Origin: Chloroflexota bacterium | GTDB taxonomy: Bacteria; Chloroflexota; Anaerolineae; B4-G1 | Direction of reading: 5' to 3' | Length of the DNA stretch: 16,114 nucleotides | NCBI GenBank assembly: GCA_011046405.1 | Contig: DSAR01000272.1 | Location: 1 to 16,114, forward strand | Shown here: positions 1 through 7,637 of the stretch, piece after piece | How positions within the stretch are numbered: position 1 is the first letter of the stretch | How the letters are laid out: each line of letters starts with the position of its first letter | The notes under the pieces: model-generated | Told to the model about the DNA's origin: nothing | What the model saw: the letters and a program-made list of their open reading frames with translations, nothing else | Database searches by the model: none | Translations under genes and position numbers: made by a program

Positions 1-99
1 CACACAATGGAGCTTACATCAAAACTTGGCTATTGCCAAGAGCGCGAGATGGCATATGGAATGTTAAAGAACACGCTCACTAATTATGGAAAAACGTAA
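1..99 (+). CDS. Possible 3' end of an unidentified gene
   Basis: Frame 1 is open from the first base to a TAA at 97-99, giving 32 codons ending in NTLTNYGKT. I do not recognise the protein. The stretch is visibly more AT-rich than the rest of the window, and a short inverted repeat (CTTGGC-TATT-GCCAAG, 25-40) lies inside it. If real, the gene would converge on the minus-strand kinase gene that ends at 120. An open frame this short can arise by chance, so the call is weak. Confidence 0.2.
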   Translation, partial: HTMELTSKLGYCQEREMAYGMLKNTLTNYGKT

Positions 100-119
100 T
101 TATTTATGCAAAGAAAATA

Positions 120-497
120 TCAGTGAAACGAGAGTCCTAACAAGAAAGATAGCGTTTTTTCGATGACGTCTTCCAGATTCAGATGGTCGGTTTGAATGTA
201 GACGTCGGCGTGGGACTGCGCGTGGCTCAAACGTTGCTTGAGTTGACGCCATTGTTCGGCGTCAATGTCCGTTGGGCGGCGTTGATGGGCGACTTGCCAC
301 GAAACGTCCAAATAGATGAGGATGTCGGGTTGGGTGAAGCGCTGCCACATGTCTGGAACGTAGGAGTGTTCCTGGGCGACCTCACGCGCAAGATAGCCGC
401 GCGCCTTGAGCGCGTCCACCAACGTCGACTTCCCGGCGGCGCATGGGCCTACGACAGCTATCAGGAGCTGAGGATGGGGCCGTTCGATTCGACTCAC
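120..497 (-). CDS. Small P-loop NTPase, kinase-like
   Basis: A 125-residue protein with a clear Walker A motif, GPCAAGKST, at residues 17-25. It is followed by an Asp in a hydrophobic strand (DILIYLDVS, about 58-66), a paired Arg (RRP, 73-75) that could act as a lid, and a TD-x-L-x-x-x-DV ending (IQTDHLNLEDVIEK, about 101-114). This order fits small nucleoside/nucleotide-type P-loop kinases such as dephospho-CoA or cytidylate-type folds. It is shorter than those enzymes, and the substrate cannot be named. The start is GTG at 495-497, placed 16 bp after the phosphatase stop with GAGGT about 12 nt upstream. It is the last gene of a three-gene operon with the phosphatase and a 48-residue protein. 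The fold is fairly sure; the function is unknown. Confidence 0.75.
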   Translation of the reverse strand: MSRIERPHPQLLIAVVGPCAAGKSTLVDALKARGYLAREVAQEHSYVPDMWQRFTQPDILIYLDVSWQVAHQRRPTDIDAEQWRQLKQRLSHAQSHADVYIQTDHLNLEDVIEKTLSFLLGLSFH

Positions 498-513
498 GGA
501 TTGTGTGATGACC

Positions 514-1236
514 TCACAAGGGCACTTGGAGCGTCAGGCGGCGGACATTATCATCACTGCTATCGGTGATGCGCAGGACGACTACACTGATGTCGTCACG
601 AGGGCGATGCTGCTCCAGGATGAGCGCCTGTTCCAGCAGGCGATCGGCCAGTTGTTGCGCGTCGAGGTTTTGAGCGACGAGAGCCCTGACCGTTTCAGGC
701 ACGTCTAAGACCTGGCTAGACCGTTGCCCGGCCGCTTCCAGGCCATCGGTGTAGATCACGGCGATGGTCCCCGGGAGCAGGGGGAGCTCAGTGATGTCAG
801 GCTTGGTTTCCCGGTAGACGCCGACCGGGTTCGATGGCGCGTCGAGCAGGTGAAATTCTCCGTCGGGCGTGACGACGATGATGGGACAGTGACTGTTCCG
901 CGAAAGCACCAGCGTCTCCGAGGCCAAGTCAATCGAGAGGATGTTGAGCGTCGCCGAGACTTTGCCCCCCTTATAGGTGTAGAGGTAGTCGTGGGCCGCC
1001 CGGGCGGCGGCGCCGTCGCGCACGCCCTCGGCCAATTCCGAAATCGCCTTGCGGGCCACCAGGTTGCTGATCGCTTTCGCGGCCTGGCCCGAACGTTGCC
1101 CATCGACCAGCACGAAGGAGAAACCGCCTCGAGGGCGCTCAGTCATTTCCAGGGAATCTCCACTTTCGCTGGCGGCCCACTTACCCACCTTGGACACAGC
1201 GACGTCGATTTCTACGTGGTATTTTGCCTTTTTCAC
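514..1236 (-). CDS. SpoIIE/PP2C-family serine/threonine phosphatase
   Basis: A 240-residue stand-alone phosphatase domain of the SpoIIE (PPM) family, which removes phosphate from Ser/Thr of proteins such as anti-sigma-factor antagonists using two metal ions. The expected acidic motifs appear in order: SGD (Asp27), VDG (Asp45-Gly46), YTDGLEA (Asp164-Gly165) and RPRDDISVVVL (Asp214, Asp215). There is no attached sensor domain (PAS, GAF, HAMP) and no membrane segment, so regulation would have to come from a partner. The first motif is DGQRSGQ where many relatives have D-x-x-GHG, so one His-type position is replaced. The start is a GTG at 1234-1236 with GAAAG upstream. It lies 13 bp after the 48-residue gene and 16 bp before the kinase-like gene. 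No anti-sigma factor or antagonist gene is present in the window. Confidence 0.85.
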   Translation of the reverse strand: MKKAKYHVEIDVAVSKVGKWAASESGDSLEMTERPRGGFSFVLVDGQRSGQAAKAISNLVARKAISELAEGVRDGAAARAAHDYLYTYKGGKVSATLNILSIDLASETLVLSRNSHCPIIVVTPDGEFHLLDAPSNPVGVYRETKPDITELPLLPGTIAVIYTDGLEAAGQRSSQVLDVPETVRALVAQNLDAQQLADRLLEQALILEQHRPRDDISVVVLRITDSSDDNVRRLTLQVPL

Positions 1237-1249
1237 CTTTATGTCACTT

Positions 1250-1396
1250 TCACTCAGTTGTTTCGGATGTTTCGATTGTGTGGCTGATCCCTTCGATGGC
1301 GATCTGGATGTCCACGCCAGGGACGACCTCGACGCGAGCGCGCTTCTCCTCCTCGTCCAGGGCGATCAACGTGCCAAACGGTTCATCAACCGACAT
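1250..1396 (-). CDS. Small 48-residue protein, unknown function
   Basis: An ATG at 1394-1396 opens a 48-codon frame ending in TGA at 1250-1252, just 13 bp before the phosphatase start. GGTGG lies about 7 nt before the ATG, and a good promoter sits about 80 bp upstream. The protein begins MSVDEPFGTLIALDEEEKRA and is rich in Glu, Asp, Val and Ile, with alternating patterns suggesting a few beta strands. It has no Cys, no membrane segment and no motif I recognise. The frame remains open upstream through RFFGGPQ, so a non-ATG start is possible, but the predicted transcript start limits any extension. Position and signals support a real gene. A role as a partner or regulator of the phosphatase is only a guess from adjacency. 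Confidence 0.6.
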   Translation of the reverse strand: MSVDEPFGTLIALDEEEKRARVEVVPGVDIQIAIEGISHTIETSETTE

Positions 1397-1473
1397 CTGT
1401 GGACCACCAAAGAACCGAATGGATAAAAGCGCCCTTTTGGCTCCGGCGCTGTCTGGGGCAGTCTCTTTGGTGT

Positions 1474-1502
1474 ATTATAGCTGTTTTGTGGGCATAGGGC
1501 AA
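1474..1502 (-). promoter_or_regulatory. Promoter of the 48-aa/phosphatase/kinase operon
   Basis: On the minus strand TTGCCC (1497-1502) and a perfect TATAAT (1474-1479) are separated by 17 bp. Transcription would start near 1467, giving a leader of about 70 nt before the ATG at 1396. Confidence 0.65.
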
Positions 1503-1545
1503 TAGAGGTCGTGGGTTCTGCTACGTTTTCCCTCGGTGAGGAATG

Positions 1546-1574
1546 TTTGAATTATTCTCGCGGTGTGCTATAAT
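1546..1574 (+). promoter_or_regulatory. Promoter of the histidine kinase gene
   Basis: TTTGAA (1546-1551), a 17-bp spacer and a perfect TATAAT (1569-1574) preceded by TGC, an extended -10 element. Predicted start is near 1581, about 50 nt before the kinase ATG. It is back to back with the operon promoter at 1474-1502, so both share a 236-bp control region. Confidence 0.65.
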
Positions 1575-1632
1575 CCTACGAACAGCAGCAGCGCTCATAA
1601 ATTTTTAAGAAATCGGCAGAAGGGGCAGGCGT

Positions 1633-4600
1633 ATGCATTTCTTCGATCCTTGGATACCCTGGAGAAGACTGGCCTTCCTTGAACCAACAACTCGAGAATA
1701 TATCCTGCTGGCGATATACACGCTGGTTATCTTAGGCCTTCTCTGGAGATATCGACGGAATTTTCTCCGGCTAAGTTGGCGTCGCCTGCTATGTTTCGCT
1801 GCGCTTCTCCTGGCGCCCCTGTTCACCAACCAGCTCCTGGTCGTCAGATTCGTGTGGATGACCTTGCCTTCTCCCCCCCAGATGCCTGTTTCGCCCACTT
1901 ATCCGTCGGCGCCGTTGTTGGGTGCTTTGCCGATTTTGGCGGCTGGGGCCTGGCTGGGGCCTGCTCCAGCCTTGCTCGTAGGCAGTGTCTGTGGCTTCTT
2001 GCGCGTGGGGATGTCGAATGGCGGGATGCTTGATCCCTTTTACTTCGCTTTCTTTGCTTTCTTCGTTGGTTTCTTCTTGCAGCAGGATTATCGAGGGCGT
2101 TTCCCCCTCATTGTGCGCCAACCTGTCGTGGCTGGGCCTCTGGCTGCACTACTGGCTTCTTTGGTCCAATTGTGTTCGGTCTTTATTCAGGCCGCTGGCG
2201 TGGGCGTGGCGGGGCTGGATCACGCCGTGACGTGGATAGGCGTCAACCTGGGCGCTGTCCTGTTCGAAAGCTTTGTGGCCGCCTGTCTCATCCAGGTGCT
2301 TTACGCATTTCCCCAATACCGCCCTGTCCGAGAAGCGCGAAGTTATCCGCCTTACAGCCGGACCTTGAGTCGCCGGTTACTCTTCGTGTTTGTCCCATTG
2401 ATCGTATTGATGACGTTTGCCCTCGTCTACGCCGTGACCGCTTCGACGCTCCAGGTAGCCATTGCTGATGCGGTCGATGAGATGGCACGGGACGCCAACA
2501 ATGCAGCGGAGGACGTCCCCTACTTTATCCAAACCGGGCAGGGCTTGCTGGCCGATTTCTCCAACGACGAGATATTGTGGCAGGGAGAATCGACCCAGTT
2601 GGAGGCGCTCTTGCAGAGCAATTTGCGCACGCTGGCCTTTTTCGACCAGTTGATCCTGTTTGACCAGCATGGCACCCGGCAAGCTATGTACCCGTCGCTT
2701 GCGTCCGGCGGCGATCCCGAGCTAACGTCCCAGGAGAATATGCTCTTGCGACGGGTGATCGAGAATGCCGCCCCGCAGATCAGCACCGTGCACCGGTCCA
2801 ACCGGGGAGAGGCATTGCTTTCCTTTTTGACCCCGGTGGAGAACGAGAAGACGGGGGAGCAACATGGTGTCCTGTTAGGGCGGACGCGCCTGGAGTTCAA
2901 CCCAATTCTAAATCGCGCGTTGGGCAGTCTGCAGTGGACACGCGCACGGGGAGAGGGTTTCTTCGTCGATTCGGAAAGCCGGATCGTCGCTCACCCGGAT
3001 CCGGGAATGCTCCTGGTGCCGTGGAACGTGGATCGAGATCGCCCGTGCATCGCTCACGTGCTGAGGGGGTGTGCGTACGAAAGCCGGGATCGCACCGATA
3101 ATACGCGAGAATTGGTCTATTACCTGCCTGTCGATGGTTATCCCTGGACTGTCGTCATCCGTTTGCCTTACGAGGTCGTCCTGGAACAGGCGACCCAGAT
3201 CGCCACCCCGCTTCTGGGCTTGCAACTCGTCCTGGGGGGGGTGCTGGTCATCGTCATTCCCTTCGTCACCAATCTGGTGACCCGGCCACTCACCCAGTTG
3301 GCCGCAGCCGCCGACCGGATCGCCGAGGGAGATCTCACGCGGGCGATTCATATGCCCGGAGATGACGAGGTCGCCCGGCTTGGCGATGCCTTCGAAGGTA
3401 TGCGGGTGCGCTTGAAGGATCGCCTGGAGGACCTGTCGTTGTTGCTCCAGATCAGCCAGGCGGTTTCGGCCATGTTGGAATTGCCCAAGGGGATGCCCTT
3501 TATCTTGGAAGGGGCGTTAAAGGCGAGCAACGCTCAGGTTGCCCGCATCGTCTTTCTATCGGCGGATGGGGATCCCCAGATGGTGATGGCGCGCGGTGAG
3601 CCCCGAGAGGGCTGGGGGGCGCTCGATCGGGCCTTTGCGGTTCAGGCGAGGGATAGTGAGGCCCCTGTGATTGTAGAGAATCTGATGGCATCCGAGACGC
3701 TGGCATCCCTGGCGCTTGTGGATAAGCCGGTCCGGGCGGCTATCGTCCTGCCGGTGCGCACCAAGGATCGCGTGCCAGCGGTGATGTGGGTGGGGTATCG
3801 CGAGAATCGCCGCTTCGATGCCTCGGAGGTCGATATGCTTTCCACGCTGGCCAGCCAGACCGCCGTGTTAGTGGAAAATGCCCGGCTCTTCCAGGCCGCC
3901 GAGGGAGGGCGCCGGCGATTGGTCGCTATCCTATCCAGCACCACCGATGCGGTTCTGGTGACTGATCGGGACGACTGCTTGTTGTTGGTCAACCCGGCGG
4001 CCGAGCGGGCTTTCAACATCTCATCCGACGCTGTATCGGGCTCACGGGTGGACGAGGCCGATCTGGATCCGGCGCTGGTACGGATCTTTGCAGAGCCGAT
4101 GGATCAGAGCAATGCCCTGACAGAAGAGGTGCCGTTGCCCGATGGGCGGACATTGTACGCCAACGTTTCGACCATCCTGAGTGCCGATGGCGAACGGATT
4201 GGACGAGTGGCCGTGATGCGGGACGTCACACATTTCAAGGAACTGGACGAGATGAAGTCGGAGTTCGTGGCGACCGTCTCACACGACCTGCGGGCCCCCC
4301 TGACCTTCATGCGCGGCTACACGACCATGCTGCCCATGGTAGGCGACCTCTCGGACAAGCAGCGGGAGTACGTGGACAAGATCCTCCACGGCGTGGGCCA
4401 GATGAGCAACCTGATCGACGATTTGCTCGACCTGGGCCGTATCGAGGCCGGCGTCGGGCTCGAACGGAGTGTTTGTCATCTGGGGGCCATTATCGTCGAG
4501 GCAGTGGACGGTATGCGAGCCCGGGCGGCGGCCAAAGGGCTGACGCTGCGCATGGAACCGGCCGAGGGGATGGCGGTGGTGGCGGGAGATGCGGCATTGC

Positions 4601-4956
4601 TGCGCCAGGCGGTCACCAATCTGGTGGATAACGCGATCAAGTACACGTCCAGCGGCGGGGCGGTGACGGTGGGCCTGCGTGTCCGGGACGAGCACGCGCT
4701 GCTCCGGGTCTCCGACACCGGCATTGGGATTGCTCCAGACGACCAGGTTCGCCTGTTCGAGAAATTCTACCGGGTCAAACGACGTGACACCGCCGACATC
4801 CGGGGCACCGGTTTGGGATTGGCGATCGTCAAATCCATCGTCGAGCGCCACGGCGGCAGGGTGTGGGTCGATAGCGTGCTGAATCAGGGCAGTACATTTT
4901 ACATCAACCTGCCTATTGGAGATATCGACGCGCGCTCGCTAGAGTTTCCGGAATAA
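1633..4956 (+). CDS. Multi-sensor membrane histidine kinase
   Basis: An 1107-residue hybrid-sensor kinase that would autophosphorylate on His in response to several inputs. Order: about six hydrophobic segments (residues 24-224) forming an integral-membrane sensor, loosely like 5TM-LytS-type regions; a further helix at about 248-270; an extracytoplasmic region at about 272-523 with dCache-like features (GFFVDSESRIVAHPD near 442-456); a helix at about 525-547; HAMP at about 548-600; GAF at about 605-755; PAS at about 760-875; HisKA with SHDLRAP (His884); and HATPase_c with N box (Asn1000), DTGIGI (1028-1033) and GTGLGLAI (1058-1065). All catalytic motifs are intact. The start has AAGGGG about 9 nt upstream. 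No response regulator is encoded next to it, so the partner is unknown. ychF follows 12 bp downstream, which suggests co-transcription. The exact class of the N-terminal membrane domain is uncertain. Confidence 0.93.
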   Translation: MHFFDPWIPWRRLAFLEPTTREYILLAIYTLVILGLLWRYRRNFLRLSWRRLLCFAALLLAPLFTNQLLVVRFVWMTLPSPPQMPVSPTYPSAPLLGALPILAAGAWLGPAPALLVGSVCGFLRVGMSNGGMLDPFYFAFFAFFVGFFLQQDYRGRFPLIVRQPVVAGPLAALLASLVQLCSVFIQAAGVGVAGLDHAVTWIGVNLGAVLFESFVAACLIQVLYAFPQYRPVREARSYPPYSRTLSRRLLFVFVPLIVLMTFALVYAVTASTLQVAIADAVDEMARDANNAAEDVPYFIQTGQGLLADFSNDEILWQGESTQLEALLQSNLRTLAFFDQLILFDQHGTRQAMYPSLASGGDPELTSQENMLLRRVIENAAPQISTVHRSNRGEALLSFLTPVENEKTGEQHGVLLGRTRLEFNPILNRALGSLQWTRARGEGFFVDSESRIVAHPDPGMLLVPWNVDRDRPCIAHVLRGCAYESRDRTDNTRELVYYLPVDGYPWTVVIRLPYEVVLEQATQIATPLLGLQLVLGGVLVIVIPFVTNLVTRPLTQLAAAADRIAEGDLTRAIHMPGDDEVARLGDAFEGMRVRLKDRLEDLSLLLQISQAVSAMLELPKGMPFILEGALKASNAQVARIVFLSADGDPQMVMARGEPREGWGALDRAFAVQARDSEAPVIVENLMASETLASLALVDKPVRAAIVLPVRTKDRVPAVMWVGYRENRRFDASEVDMLSTLASQTAVLVENARLFQAAEGGRRRLVAILSSTTDAVLVTDRDDCLLLVNPAAERAFNISSDAVSGSRVDEADLDPALVRIFAEPMDQSNALTEEVPLPDGRTLYANVSTILSADGERIGRVAVMRDVTHFKELDEMKSEFVATVSHDLRAPLTFMRGYTTMLPMVGDLSDKQREYVDKILHGVGQMSNLIDDLLDLGRIEAGVGLERSVCHLGAIIVEAVDGMRARAAAKGLTLRMEPAEGMAVVAGDAALLRQAVTNLVDNAIKYTSSGGAVTVGLRVRDEHALLRVSDTGIGIAPDDQVRLFEKFYRVKRRDTADIRGTGLGLAIVKSIVERHGGRVWVDSVLNQGSTFYINLPIGDIDARSLEFPE

Positions 4957-4968
4957 AGGACGGCAGAC

Positions 4969-6087
4969 ATGCCATTAGAAATCGGCATTGTAGGATTGCC
5001 CAACGTGGGTAAGTCTACTTTATTCAATGCCCTGACCCAGGCCGGCGCCACCGTCGCGGTGTATCCATTTACCACCATCGAGCCCAATCGCGGGATCGTG
5101 ACCGTGCCCGACGCGCGATTGACCCGCCTGGCAGCGATGGTCAACGCCAACCGGGACCATCCGGTAGAAAAAGTCACCCCGGCGACGGTCGAATTCGTCG
5201 ATATTGCCGGCCTGGTGCGTGGCGCTCACCGAGGCGAGGGCCTGGGCAACCAATTCCTGGGACACATTCGCCCCGTCGACGCCATCGCCCTGGTCTGCCG
5301 GTGTTTCGAGGACCCCAACGTGGCCCACGTCGATGGGTCGGTGGATCCCCTGCGCGACGCCGAGGTGCTGGACCTGGAACTGACGCTGGCCGATCTCGAG
5401 GTGACGGAGCGGCGTCAGGAGAAGGTGCGCACGATGGCCAAGTCGAACCCCCGGGAGTACGCCGCCGAACTGGAGGCCCTGGAGACGTTACAGGCGCGCT
5501 TGCATGCCGGGGACTTGGTGTCAGACTGGGTGTCTCCAGGCTCGCTAACCGCCCAATTGGCCCAGGAGATAAGCCTCCTCACGGCCAAGGCGCGCATTTA
5601 CGTGGCCAACGTGGGGGAAAGCGACCTGCCCGACGGCAGGCCGTTGGCCGAGATGGTGTCCAGCCGGGCAAAAGCAGAGGGTGCCGCCTTCGTGCTGCTG
5701 TGCGCCCAATTGGAATCCGACCTGGGCGAGTGGCCCCCCGACGAGGCAGTCGCCTACCGGGCCGAGGTCGGTTTGGCGCGGTCTGGCCTGGAGACGCTGG
5801 CCCGGGCCGGGTACGCGGTGCTCGACCTGATCACCTTTTTCACCATCACCGGCGGCGAGGAGGTACGGGCCTGGGCCATCCCCCGGGGCACCAAGGCATC
5901 CCAGGCAGCCGGCAAGGTGCACACCCAGATGGAACAGGGCTTCATCCGGGCCGAGGTCGCGCCCTGCGAGACGCTGGTCGAGCTGGGCAGTTGGTCGACC
6001 GCCCGTGAGAAAGGTGTCCTGCACGTCGAGGGACGGGATTACGTCGTCCAAGATGGGGACGTTTGCCTGTTTCGCTTCAGTCCGTAG
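4969..6087 (+). CDS. ychF: YchF/Obg-like nucleotide-binding GTPase family protein
   Basis: A 372-residue protein of the universally conserved YchF/OLA1 family, which associates with ribosomes and in studied members prefers ATP over GTP. Visible: G1 GLPNVGKST (9-17), switch region with YPFTTIEPN (32-40), G3 DIAGL (78-82), and NVGE (214-217) in place of the NKxD that gives guanine specificity, as is usual in the family. A helical insertion lies at about 130-200, and a C-terminal TGS domain runs from about 283 with FFTITGGEEVRAW, GTKASQAAGKVHT and the ending RDYVVQDGDV. Length is typical. The ATG is preceded by AAAGGA about 9 nt upstream and lies 12 bp after the kinase stop. It is probably read from the kinase promoter, an unusual partnership. 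Confidence 0.97.
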   Translation: MPLEIGIVGLPNVGKSTLFNALTQAGATVAVYPFTTIEPNRGIVTVPDARLTRLAAMVNANRDHPVEKVTPATVEFVDIAGLVRGAHRGEGLGNQFLGHIRPVDAIALVCRCFEDPNVAHVDGSVDPLRDAEVLDLELTLADLEVTERRQEKVRTMAKSNPREYAAELEALETLQARLHAGDLVSDWVSPGSLTAQLAQEISLLTAKARIYVANVGESDLPDGRPLAEMVSSRAKAEGAAFVLLCAQLESDLGEWPPDEAVAYRAEVGLARSGLETLARAGYAVLDLITFFTITGGEEVRAWAIPRGTKASQAAGKVHTQMEQGFIRAEVAPCETLVELGSWSTAREKGVLHVEGRDYVVQDGDVCLFRFSP

Positions 6088-6138
6088 TTATCGTGAACAA
6101 GTTTATCTATCCAACGTTGAGAGGAATTGACACACCCA

Positions 6139-7470
6139 ATGGCCGAACACGGCGAACCGCTTTCCGAGCGAGAAACTGAAATTTTAGAGATGGTGGCGAC
6201 CGGCGTCACGAACCGCGAGGTCGCCCAGGCGCTATACATCAGCGTGAACACTGTCAAGGTGCATCTGCGCAACATCTACACCAAGCTGGGCGCCGAATCC
6301 CGCACCGAGGCGACGATGATGGCAGTCCGCGATGGATTGATCGTCGTGGAAGGCGTCACCGACGAGATGCGGGAGACAAAAGATACGGAAACGGTGAAAA
6401 TCGTCCCGGCCCCCCTGCCTCCACTCCCGCTGTTCAAACGGATCGCTCTCGTCGGTGCGCTGATCCTGGTCGTTGGCAGCATCGCCCTGACCTGGCCCCG
6501 CGCCGCGACCGAGGCCAGTGACAGATCCCAACTCCCGCTCGACAGGCCGCCCGAACAGGAGACGCAATTGGCCGCCTTGGCAAACGAATCTAAATGGGAA
6601 GAGCAAGCCCAGATGCCCACCCGCCGCGCCTACCTGGCGACAGCCGCGCTCGACGGCCGCCTGTTTGCCATCGCCGGTCAAAGCGCTGAGGGAACGAGCA
6701 GCGCGCTAGAAATTTATGATCCCGAGGGAGATATCTGGTCCCGAGGTCAGAACAAACCGACTCCGGTCACCTACGTTTCGGCAGCCGTCGTCGGTGATGA
6801 GATATATGTACCCGGGGGATGTGACGCAACCGGTCAACCGATGAGCCAGGTGGAGGTATACGACGTCGAAACCGATAGTTGGCGCGAGGTTCAGCCCCTC
6901 CCCGAACCCCGCTGCGCCTACGCTCTAACCTCACTGGACGAGAAACTCTATCTCTTCGGAGGATGGCAAAACGAGCAATACGTCGCCTCGGCCTACGTCT
7001 ACGACGTAGGCGCCGACACGTGGCACGAGGCCCCACCGATGAACGTCAGTCGAGGCTTCGCAGCAGCTGCGAGTCTAGGTAATCTCATCTACGTCGTGGG
7101 CGGATACGACGGTGAGCAAGAACTCAGGACGTGCGCCACGTATGCTCCAGAGACAGAACAATGGGATGCCTGCCCTCCCCTCGCCATCGGACGGGGTGGA
7201 CTGGGCTTGGTCAACCTGGGAGGGCAACTCTACGCCATCGGAGGCGGCGGATGGACCAGCTACCTGGGATTCAACGAGCGCTACACACCCGGTCAGGCAA
7301 GGTGGACGTCTATCGAAACGCCATTGGTGGGAGAATGGCGCAGCCCCGGCGTCGTTCAACTGGACACAACCTTCTACGCCATCGGCGGGTGGAGCGGCAA
7401 TTACCTGAGCATCAACCAGATGTACACCGGGCTCCCCTACCGGATCTTCATCCCCGTCAGCAATAATTAG
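6139..7470 (+). CDS. LuxR-type HTH, membrane-anchored Kelch-repeat regulator
   Basis: A 443-residue protein with a rare layout. Residues 8-66 form a LuxR/GerE-type helix-turn-helix (LSERETEILEMVATG, then VNTVKVHLRNIYTKLG). A linker with a Pro-rich stretch (90-97) precedes one membrane helix at about 102-119, with Lys-Arg just before it, so the DNA-binding part should be cytoplasmic. The rest (about 145-430) holds six Kelch repeats of 45-50 residues with GG and Y-x-P-x-x-x-x-W signatures, enough for a complete six-bladed propeller outside the cell. The last residues, YRIFIPVSNN, resemble C-terminal tails of secreted Chloroflexota proteins. It would be a one-component transmembrane transcription factor in the style of CadC/ToxR. 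The ATG at 6139 is preferred: GAGAGGA ends 13 nt before it, whereas the TTG at 6127 lies only 1 nt from that site. The 51-bp gap to ychF suggests one transcript. The ligand is unknown. Confidence 0.88.
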   Translation: MAEHGEPLSERETEILEMVATGVTNREVAQALYISVNTVKVHLRNIYTKLGAESRTEATMMAVRDGLIVVEGVTDEMRETKDTETVKIVPAPLPPLPLFKRIALVGALILVVGSIALTWPRAATEASDRSQLPLDRPPEQETQLAALANESKWEEQAQMPTRRAYLATAALDGRLFAIAGQSAEGTSSALEIYDPEGDIWSRGQNKPTPVTYVSAAVVGDEIYVPGGCDATGQPMSQVEVYDVETDSWREVQPLPEPRCAYALTSLDEKLYLFGGWQNEQYVASAYVYDVGADTWHEAPPMNVSRGFAAAASLGNLIYVVGGYDGEQELRTCATYAPETEQWDACPPLAIGRGGLGLVNLGGQLYAIGGGGWTSYLGFNERYTPGQARWTSIETPLVGEWRSPGVVQLDTTFYAIGGWSGNYLSINQMYTGLPYRIFIPVSNN

Positions 7471-7557
7471 AGGACCGGACATATCGTCAACCCGGGAACT
7501 CTTCGAGGAATTAACGATCCGTCTGCTTCAGCGTTAAACTTCGCCAGACGCGCAACT

Positions 7558-7582
7558 GCCTCCAGCCATTGTGGCTGGAGGC
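7558..7582. terminator. Hairpin between convergent genes, possible bidirectional terminator
   Basis: A perfect 10-bp inverted repeat, GCCTCCAGCC-ATTGT-GGCTGGAGGC, lies in the 167-bp gap between the converging Kelch and SARP genes. There is no T-tract on either strand, so factor-independent termination is only plausible. A weaker inverted repeat, CGTCTG (7520-7525) with CAGACG (7545-7550), lies beside it. Confidence 0.45.
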
Positions 7583-7637
7583 CGTGCTGGATTCCAGGAC
7601 CTGCCGGATGCACCAGTGCCGGACATTCCCGTCACTG

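Noticed and set aside
5301..6008. 235-codon plus-strand frame
   Set aside because: It lies out of frame inside ychF, is Gly/Arg-rich low-complexity, and ychF is complete and well conserved.
6127..6138. TTG start for the LuxR-Kelch gene, and TTGACA at 6127-6132 as a -35 box
   Set aside because: The TTG is 1 nt from the ribosome site, so the ATG at 6139 is better; no -10 box follows the TTGACA before the coding region.
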